Below, in pieces: positions 5,391-10,717 of a stretch of DNA of 10,717 nucleotides; position 1 is the first letter of the stretch, and every line of letters begins with the position of its first letter. Both the position numbers and the translations under genes were made by a program. Below the pieces are notes generated by a model, which was given only the letters and a program-made list of their open reading frames with translations, was not told where the DNA came from and did not search any database. Origin of the DNA: an uncultured Moraxellaceae bacterium (GTDB lineage: Bacteria; Pseudomonadota; Gammaproteobacteria; Pseudomonadales; Moraxellaceae); contig CALEYY010000004.1 of the NCBI GenBank assembly GCA_937928295.1, positions 1 through 10,717 on the forward strand, read 5' to 3'.

Positions 5391-7025
5391 TTACATCATG
5401 CCGCCCATGCCACCCATGTCCGGCATCGACGGGGACGAGCCCTTGTCTTCCGGCGCATCGGTGATCATGCATTCGGTGGTCAGCATCAGCGCCGCAACCG
5501 AAGCCGCATGCTCCAGCGCCGAACGCGCAACCTTGGTCGGATCCAGAATGCCCATCGCCAGCATGTCGCCATACTCACCCGATGCTGCGTTGTAGCCGAA
5601 GTTGCCTGCACCTTCCTTGACCTTGTTCAGCACCACCGAGGCTTCTTCGCCGGCGTTGGTAACGATCTGGCGCAACGGAGCTTCCATGGCACGACGCAGG
5701 ATGTTGATGCCGGCAGTCTGGTCTTCGTTGTCACCCTTCAGGGTTTCCAGTGCCTTCACGGCACGCACCAGAGCCACGCCACCACCAGCAACCACGCCTT
5801 CTTCGACAGCCGCACGGGTCGCGTGCAGAGCGTCGTCAACGCGATCCTTCTTTTCCTTCATTTCGATTTCGGTGGCAGCGCCGACCTTGATCACGGCAAC
5901 GCCGCCAGCGAGCTTGGCAACGCGCTCCTGCAGCTTTTCCTTGTCGTAGTCGGAAGTCGCTTCTTCGATCTGCATGCGAATCTGCTTCACGCGCGCATCG
6001 ATTTCTTCAGACTTGCCGGAGCCGTCGATGACCGTGGTGTTTTCCTTCGACACGATAACTTTCTTGGCGTGGCCGAGATCGTTCAGCGTGGCGTTTTCCA
6101 GGCTCAGACCGATCTCTTCCGAGATCACGGTAGCGCCGGTCAGGATCGCGATGTCTTGCAGCATGGCCTTGCGACGGTCGCCGAAGCCCGGAGCCTTGAC
6201 GGCGCAAACCTTAACGATGCCGCGCATGGTGTTGACCACGAGGGTTGCCAGCGCTTCGCCTTCGACATCTTCAGCGATCAGCAGCAGCGGCTTGCCCGAC
6301 TTGGCCACGCCTTCCAGCACCGGAATCAGTTCGCGGATGTTGGAGATTTTCTTGTCCACGAGCAGGATGAACGGGTTGTCCAGCTCAGCAGTCATGGTGT
6401 CTTGCTTGTTGGCAAAGTACGGGCTCACATAGCCGCGATCGAACTGCATGCCTTCGACCGTGTCTAGGCTGTCTTCAAAGCCCGAACCTTCTTCAACCGT
6501 GATGACGCCTTCCTTGCCAACCTTTTCCATCGCTTCAGCGATCAGATTGCCAATGGTGGTGTCGGAATTGGCAGAAATGGAACCGACTTGGGCGATGGCC
6601 TTGGTGTCGGTGCAGGGCTGCGAGTTGTTCTTGATCTCGGCAACAGCCACACGCACGGCCTTGTCGATGCCGCGCTTCAGATCCATCGGGTTCATGCCGG
6701 CAGCAACAGCCTTCATGCCTTCGTTGAGGATGGCCTGGGCCAGCACGGTCGCGGTGGTCGTGCCGTCACCGGCGATTTCGGCAGTCTTGGAAGCGACTTC
6801 CTTGACCAGCTGGGCACCCATGTTCTCGAACTTGTCTTTCAGCTCGATTTCTTTCGCCACGGACACGCCGTCTTTGGTGATGTGCGGCGCACCGAAAGAC
6901 TTGTCGATGACGACATTGCGGCCTTTCGGGCCGAGAGTCACTTTCACGGCATCAGCCAGGATGTTCACGCCAACAATCATGCGGGCACGGGCGCTATCGC
7001 CAAACTTTACTTCTTTAGCAGCCAT
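5391..7025 (-). CDS. groL: Chaperonin GroEL (Hsp60)
   Basis: The 544-residue subunit of the 14-mer chaperonin uses ATP to fold cytosolic proteins inside a cavity capped by GroES. The N-terminus (MAAKEVKFGDSAR) and the nucleotide-binding GDGTTTATVLAQ motif with D87 are typical. The second catalytic Asp sits in VDDALHATRAAVEEG, and the equatorial AGGGVALVRA and YGYNAASGEYG segments are intact. The C-terminal tail is GGMGGMM, somewhat shorter than the E. coli GGM repeats, which accounts for most of the length difference from its 548 residues. The ATG at 7025 follows a purine-rich GAGGAAG site. It is the second gene after groES, 81 nt downstream, and a strong hairpin ends the operon. Confidence 0.99.
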   Translation of the reverse strand: MAAKEVKFGDSARARMIVGVNILADAVKVTLGPKGRNVVIDKSFGAPHITKDGVSVAKEIELKDKFENMGAQLVKEVASKTAEIAGDGTTTATVLAQAILNEGMKAVAAGMNPMDLKRGIDKAVRVAVAEIKNNSQPCTDTKAIAQVGSISANSDTTIGNLIAEAMEKVGKEGVITVEEGSGFEDSLDTVEGMQFDRGYVSPYFANKQDTMTAELDNPFILLVDKKISNIRELIPVLEGVAKSGKPLLLIAEDVEGEALATLVVNTMRGIVKVCAVKAPGFGDRRKAMLQDIAILTGATVISEEIGLSLENATLNDLGHAKKVIVSKENTTVIDGSGKSEEIDARVKQIRMQIEEATSDYDKEKLQERVAKLAGGVAVIKVGAATEIEMKEKKDRVDDALHATRAAVEEGVVAGGGVALVRAVKALETLKGDNEDQTAGINILRRAMEAPLRQIVTNAGEEASVVLNKVKEGAGNFGYNAASGEYGDMLAMGILDPTKVARSALEHAASVAALMLTTECMITDAPEDKGSSPSMPDMGGMGGMM

Positions 7026-7106
7026 TTTCTTCTTCCTCTAATGGGTTTCATTCAACACGGGCACACGCATCGGGCGTACCCACCGGCAGCACTCACTCAG
7101 CAGCAA

Positions 7107-7397
7107 TTAGCCTTCGAGTACCGCGAAAATTTCGGATTCCTTCATCATCAACAGCTCTTCGCCGTCGACCTTGACAGTGCTGCCGGCGTACTGACCGAAC
7201 AGAACCTTGTCGCCTGCTTTCACATCGAGCGGACGCACTTCACCGTTGTCCTTGATGATGCCGTTGCCGACAGCAACGACCACGCCTTGCGACGGCTTTT
7301 CGGCAGCCGAACCCGGCAACAGAATGCCGCCAGCAGTCTTGGTTTCTTCATCGACGCGGCGAATGACGACGCGATCGTGCAAAGGACGAATTTTCAT
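7107..7397 (-). CDS. groS: Co-chaperonin GroES (Hsp10)
   Basis: This 96-residue protein forms the heptameric lid of GroEL. It begins with the family's MKIRPLHDRVVIRR. The mobile loop (about residues 17-34) carries GGILLPGSA, whose Ile-Leu-Leu tripeptide is the GroEL contact (Ile-Val-Leu in E. coli). The KAGDKVLFGQYAG and ESEIFAVLE segments complete the beta barrel. The ATG at 7397 has a strong AGGAGG about 6 nt upstream. It leads the groES-groEL operon and its promoter is a clear heat-shock type. Confidence 0.99.
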   Translation of the reverse strand: MKIRPLHDRVVIRRVDEETKTAGGILLPGSAAEKPSQGVVVAVGNGIIKDNGEVRPLDVKAGDKVLFGQYAGSTVKVDGEELLMMKESEIFAVLEG

Positions 7398-7460
7398 CTG
7401 AACCTCCTGGGTTGTTTCTAAAAAGGTGTGCCGGCGTAATACCCCGGCTTGTCATGACTA

Positions 7461-7486
7461 ATGGGGATGGAATGCCGCCCTTCAAG
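7461..7486 (-). promoter_or_regulatory. Sigma-32 (RpoH) heat-shock promoter of groES-groEL
   Basis: On the minus strand CTTGAA (7481-7486) and CCCCAT (7461-7466) are separated by 14 nt, matching the sigma-32 consensus CTTGAAA-N(11-16)-CCCCATnT. Transcription would start near 7454, leaving a leader of nearly 60 nt before the groES ATG. No CIRCE element (HrcA operator) is seen, so control is probably by sigma-32 alone, as usual in gammaproteobacteria. Confidence 0.88.
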
Positions 7487-7581
7487 GGTAAACACGCAAA
7501 AATTTGCACGGCGGGCGGCACAATCGTCGCACCTGTCGCAGCGAGCAGCTAGAGTACCGGCAGTCGAATCGAGATGCCGCC

Positions 7582-8880
7582 ATGACCCACGCACGACCAT
7601 CTGCCCTGTTCAGCGCCTTCGCTCAGCCCGCCGCGCTCACCATGTTCCTGTTCGGTTTCGCCTCGGGTCTGCCTTTTCTGCTGGTCGGCGGCACGCTCTC
7701 GGTCTGGCTGAAAGACAGCGGTATCTCGCTGGAAGACATCGGTCTGATCAGCCTCGCCGGCCTCGCCTATGCCTTCAAGTTTGTCTGGGCACCGCTGGTG
7801 GATCGCTTCCGCCTGCCGCTGCTCGGTCGCCTCGGGCAGCGCCGGAGCTGGCTGCTGGCGGCGCAAATCCTGCTCGCCATGAGCCTGCTCGCGATGAGCT
7901 TTATCACGCCCGTGGGCGCACTGAGCAGCTTCGTGCTGATCACCGTCGTCGCTGGCTTTGCCGGGGCCACGCAAGATGTGGTGGTCGATGCCTATCGCAT
8001 CGAGATCGCGCCCGCCGAGCAGCAGGGCGCACTCGCGGCAACCTACACTCTGGGCTATCGGCTGGCGCTGCTGGTGTCCGGCGCGCTGGCCCTGCTGCTC
8101 GCCGACCACCTGCCGTGGGCGCTGATCTATCAGCTCATGGCAGCGATTGTCGGGCTCGTGCTGTTGGTCACACTCAAGGCGCGCGAACCTGAACGCGCCG
8201 TCAGCATGGCCAGCACGGAAGCGTTCTGGCCTGCCTTGAGTCACAGCATTGTCGGCCCCTTTCAAGACTTCTTCTCGCGCTATACCGGCGGCTTGGGGCT
8301 GGCCCTGCTCATTTTCATCGGCCTGTTCAAGATCTCGGATCAGATGCTGGGCGTGATGGCGCTGCCCTTCTATCTCGACTGCGGCTTCAGCAAGACGGAA
8401 ATCGCGGCCGTGTCGAAGCTGTTCGGCGTCTGGATCGGCATTGCCGGCGCGTTTCTCGGCGGCGCGATCGTGGTGCGCTGGGGCGCCAACAAGACGCTGC
8501 TGGTGGCTATGCTGCTCGGTGCCGTCAGCAACTTGCTATATTTGCTGCTCTCGCAATACCCGGCCAATCTGAATGTCTTCATCGCCGTCATCGGTGGCGA
8601 AAATCTGTCTGGCGGTTTCCTCGGCGCAGCAGCCGTGGCTTGGTTGTCCAGCCTGGTCAATCAGCATTACACCGCCACGCAATACGCCTTGTTCAGCTCG
8701 CTGGTCACGCTGCCGGGCAAGCTCATCGGCGGCTTTTCCGGCTTCATGGTCACCGACATGGGCTATGGCGGATTCTTTGTGTTTTCCACAGTCGCAGTCA
8801 TTCCAGCGCTCATCTTGTTCGGCTGGATAGTGCCGCGACTGCCTCTCCCGGAAGGCTCGGCGACCAATCGTCATAAATGA
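7582..8880 (+). CDS. ampG: AmpG-family MFS permease (probable muropeptide transporter)
   Basis: This inner-membrane major facilitator protein probably imports anhydro-muropeptides released from peptidoglycan, feeding cell-wall recycling and, where present, AmpC induction. The start at 7582 gives 432 residues. The AmpG signature is near the N-terminus: FGFASGLPFLLVGGTLSVWL followed by a GLAYAFKFVWAPLVDR segment (residues about 24-75). The GATQDVVVDAYRIE motif lies in the middle of the N-terminal half (about 131-144). About twelve hydrophobic helices alternate with short loops, with a longer cytoplasmic stretch near the middle (REPERAVSM). It is shorter than E. coli AmpG (491) and nearer in size to the second Pseudomonas permease, AmpP. 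The ribosome site before the ATG is weak (CGAGA). An in-frame ATG at 7504 is less likely because its added residues are polar and unlike the family. The substrate is inferred from the family. Confidence 0.9.
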   Translation: MTHARPSALFSAFAQPAALTMFLFGFASGLPFLLVGGTLSVWLKDSGISLEDIGLISLAGLAYAFKFVWAPLVDRFRLPLLGRLGQRRSWLLAAQILLAMSLLAMSFITPVGALSSFVLITVVAGFAGATQDVVVDAYRIEIAPAEQQGALAATYTLGYRLALLVSGALALLLADHLPWALIYQLMAAIVGLVLLVTLKAREPERAVSMASTEAFWPALSHSIVGPFQDFFSRYTGGLGLALLIFIGLFKISDQMLGVMALPFYLDCGFSKTEIAAVSKLFGVWIGIAGAFLGGAIVVRWGANKTLLVAMLLGAVSNLLYLLLSQYPANLNVFIAVIGGENLSGGFLGAAAVAWLSSLVNQHYTATQYALFSSLVTLPGKLIGGFSGFMVTDMGYGGFFVFSTVAVIPALILFGWIVPRLPLPEGSATNRHK

Positions 8881-8992
8881 CATTTCTGCGGCCGGACAGA
8901 CATAAAAAGACAACAAATTGGCGCAAAACTCGTCTCGAGTGAGTGCAGCACCATCAATACGCTTCCCTCACATATAAGAAAGAGGGAAGACC

Positions 8993-10240
8993 ATGAACAT
9001 TAAACACCTTGCCCTGGCTATTTTTGCGGCCAGCATCGCCAGCACAACACTTGCTGGCGGCTTCTCGCTGTCCGAGCAGAGTATTTCCGCCATGGGTACC
9101 GCCAATGCCGGCCGCGCCTCCAATGCGCAGGATGCCTCCGTGGTCTACAACAACCCGGCGGCCATGCATCTGCTGAAGCAGGCACAATTCACTCAGGCTG
9201 TGGCATTTATTGATGCCCAGACGAAAATCGACAATGTCACCGCGCCTCTTGGCGGCACCAACAAAGGCGACATGGTGCCGAAAACCTTCATCCCCTCCGG
9301 CTACTTTACCTCTGGCGACAAAGGCGGCTGGGCCTGGGGCCTCGGCGTTTACGGCAGCTTCGGCTTGAAGACCAATTACGAGCCAAGCTTTGCCGGGCGC
9401 CATCTCGGCGATAAAAGCTCGGTCAAAGTCACCACGATCCAACCGGCGTTCAGCTATCGCATCAATGACAAGGTCAGCGTCGGTTTCGGGCCGACCATCA
9501 ACCGTGTCGATGCCCTGCTGACGAAAAATGTGTCGAGCGTGCCTGACATCAGCCCCGCTCCGGGCGCTCAGCCGGGCACACTACTGGGCACGACCACGCT
9601 CAAGGGCGATGACTACGGCTATGGCTACAATCTGGGCATTCATGCCCGTCTGAACGAAAGCACGCAAGCCGGCGTGGTCTATCGCTCCAAGGTCAAATAC
9701 AAGATTGACGATGGCACGCTGACCAGCAACGGCATAGTTGCTGCCGGCACATACAACGCACGGACTGGCATCAGCACACCGGAAAGTGTGGAAGCCTCCA
9801 TCAGTCATAAACTCAATGCGAAAACCGCGTTGCAGGCCGGCGCGACATGGACACGCTGGAGCCGTCTGAAGAGACTGGATATTGCCACCAGTCATCCGCT
9901 GGTACCCACCACTAGCGAAGTATTCAACTGGAAGGATTCCGTGGGCTATGCCGTGGGTGTGACACACGCCTGCTCCGACAAGCTGGAGCTTCGCGCCGGT
10001 CTGGCCTACGACAACACACCGGTAGCCCCGGCCGATCGCTCCGTGCGTCTGCCCAGCGCCGACCGTCGTGTCGCCAGCATTGGTGGCGGCTACAAGCTCA
10101 GCCCGAGCCAGACCATCGATGTGTCGTACTCCTATGTGGATGAAGAAACGGCCGAAGTCCGCAAGCCTGCCGAAGCCTACTCCGCCGACTTCCACAACCG
10201 TGCCAGCGTCTACGGCCTGCAGTTCACGCAGAAGTTTTAA
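8993..10240 (+). CDS. fadL: FadL-family outer-membrane long-chain fatty acid channel
   Basis: This is an OmpP1/FadL-type 14-strand beta-barrel that lets long-chain fatty acids or other hydrophobic compounds cross the outer membrane. The 415-residue precursor has a Sec signal peptide with cleavage likely after A21 (STTLA-GGFSL). The mature N-terminus shows the family's hatch region: Gly-Phe-Ser-Leu-Ser-Glu-Gln, then GTANAGRA and VVYNNPAAM with the NPA motif. The rest alternates polar and hydrophobic residues as in beta strands (YGYGYNLGIHARL, QTIDVSYSYVDEE) and ends in Phe, the usual BAM targeting residue. The ATG at 8993 follows AGAGGGAAG. It has its own terminator and is followed by an acyl-CoA ligase, consistent with fatty acid uptake. 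Hydrocarbons or aromatics are possible substrates too, since the family includes TodX and XylN. Confidence 0.95.
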   Translation: MNIKHLALAIFAASIASTTLAGGFSLSEQSISAMGTANAGRASNAQDASVVYNNPAAMHLLKQAQFTQAVAFIDAQTKIDNVTAPLGGTNKGDMVPKTFIPSGYFTSGDKGGWAWGLGVYGSFGLKTNYEPSFAGRHLGDKSSVKVTTIQPAFSYRINDKVSVGFGPTINRVDALLTKNVSSVPDISPAPGAQPGTLLGTTTLKGDDYGYGYNLGIHARLNESTQAGVVYRSKVKYKIDDGTLTSNGIVAAGTYNARTGISTPESVEASISHKLNAKTALQAGATWTRWSRLKRLDIATSHPLVPTTSEVFNWKDSVGYAVGVTHACSDKLELRAGLAYDNTPVAPADRSVRLPSADRRVASIGGGYKLSPSQTIDVSYSYVDEETAEVRKPAEAYSADFHNRASVYGLQFTQKF

Positions 10241-10269
10241 GCTCAGCTGAAGAGCTGCATTTGCACGAC

Positions 10270-10297
10270 AAAAGCCCGACCCCGTGTCGGGCTTTTT
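10270..10297 (+). terminator. Rho-independent terminator of fadL
   Basis: AAAAGCCCGAC (10270-10280) pairs perfectly with GTCGGGCTTTT (10286-10296) across a 5-nt loop and ends in five T residues. It lies 29 bp after the fadL stop. A small hairpin (CAGCT/AGCTG, 10244-10257) sits between the stop and the terminator. Confidence 0.93.
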
Positions 10298-10374
10298 GCA
10301 TCCAGATGCTCCTGCGGACTGTTCAGTCTTGACCGTCCTTGCAATACTCCGGCTCACCCAAGAACAAGATAGTC

Positions 10375-10393
10375 GCCGCTTCTTGAAAGCGGC
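10375..10393. repeat. Perfect inverted repeat upstream of the acyl-CoA ligase gene
   Basis: GCCGCTT (10375-10381) and AAGCGGC (10387-10393) are exact reverse complements separated by 5 nt. The repeat ends 20 nt before the ligase ATG. With no T-run after it, it does not look like a terminator. It could be a regulator binding site or a hairpin in the 5' leader. Confidence 0.6.
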
Positions 10394-10413
10394 CCACCGC
10401 CCGGAGCCACGCC

Positions 10414-10717
10414 ATGCAAGGACAGATGCAAGAACGCCCCCTGCTCATTTCCCATTTGATCGATTTTGCCGAGCGCTTTCATGGCGATGGCGAGATCGTC
10501 AGTCGTCGCGTCGAGGGCGATATCCATCGCTATACCTATGCCGATGCCGCGCTGCGCTCGCGCCAGGTCGCCAATGCGCTGGATCGCCTGAATGTGCCCA
10601 TCGGCGAGCGCGTCGGCACACTGGCCTGGAACGGCTATCGCCACTTCGAGCTGTACTACGGCGTATCCGGCAGTGGCCGCGTGCTGCACACCATCAATCC
10701 TCGTCTGCACCCCGAGC
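10414..10717 (+). CDS. Fatty acyl-CoA ligase, AlkK/DmdB-like, N-terminal part only
   Basis: The frame is open for 101 codons from the ATG at 10414 to the right edge, so most of the enzyme is outside. Proteins of this family use ATP to make an acyl-adenylate and then the CoA thioester of medium- or long-chain fatty acids. The visible N-terminus matches AMP-forming ligases of the AlkK/DmdB type: a short MQGQMQERPLLI opening, EIVSRRVEGDIHRYTYAD, then NVPIGERVGTLAWNGYRHFELYYG and VLHTINPRLHP. The ATP-binding P-loop and adenylation motifs lie beyond the edge, so activity cannot be judged. The ATG at 10414 has GGAG 8 nt upstream. An in-frame ATG at 10426 follows AAGGA at too short a spacing, and the first start fits the family's usual N-terminus. 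It lies downstream of fadL but behind a terminator, so it is probably transcribed separately. Confidence 0.88.
   Translation, partial: MQGQMQERPLLISHLIDFAERFHGDGEIVSRRVEGDIHRYTYADAALRSRQVANALDRLNVPIGERVGTLAWNGYRHFELYYGVSGSGRVLHTINPRLHPE

Noticed and set aside
5508..6467. 319-codon plus-strand frame opposite groEL
   Set aside because: It is a shadow of the strongly constrained groEL codons, with His/Asp/Phe-rich low-information sequence.
7398..7581. CIRCE (HrcA) operator before groES
   Set aside because: Neither the TTAGCACTC half nor its complement is present.
8870..8881. GTCAT-AA-ATGAC inverted repeat at the end of the AmpG-like gene as a terminator
   Set aside because: The 2-nt loop cannot form, the stem is short and no T-run follows.
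8973..8978. TATAAG as a -10 box for fadL
   Set aside because: No matching -35 is present at 16-18 nt, and the leader would be too short to hold the ribosome site comfortably.

Overview
The window looks like chromosomal DNA of a gammaproteobacterium, GC-rich by eye, probably near the Pseudomonadales (Pseudomonas/Moraxellaceae). The signs are a leuA-holD-like-rimI gene string, a groES-groEL operon behind a textbook sigma-32 promoter, an AmpG-type permease, and a FadL porin next to a fatty acyl-CoA ligase. The lineage is inferred from gene content and was not tested by a search. No mobile element, phage gene, CRISPR array, tRNA or rRNA was seen, and no stretch over 300 bases lacks a gene.

Layout, left to right. 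(1) Minus strand, 1-3586: an apparent operon read from right to left, leuA (2-isopropylmalate synthase), then a cryptic DNA polymerase III psi (HolD)-like gene, then rimI (ribosomal protein S18 alanine N-acetyltransferase). The first two overlap by 1 nt (TGATG) and the next two by 4 nt (ATGA), so translation is probably coupled. Fifty bases further on is a lipoprotein gene that runs off the left edge. It ends, as far as seen, in GSGA and PTPG repeats encoded by a 12-bp tandem DNA repeat. (2) 3746-5177: two paralogous proteins of unknown function (235 and 233 aa) face each other tail to tail, 22 bp apart with a hairpin between them. They share a strictly conserved block, and 35 bp of it is identical in DNA as an inverted repeat. 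(3) 5343-7486, minus strand: groES-groEL, from the sigma-32 promoter at the right to a strong terminator at the left. (4) 7582-8880, plus strand: an AmpG-family MFS permease, divergent from groES. (5) 8993-10717, plus strand: a FadL-type outer-membrane fatty-acid channel with its own terminator, then the start of a medium/long-chain acyl-CoA ligase. The two would work in sequence as uptake and activation of exogenous fatty acids.

Most of the window is housekeeping. The parts that deserve a second look are the convergent paralogue pair and its conserved block, the diverged psi subunit inside a leucine-biosynthesis operon, and the repeat-bearing lipoprotein with two Trp/Cys-Cys modules.
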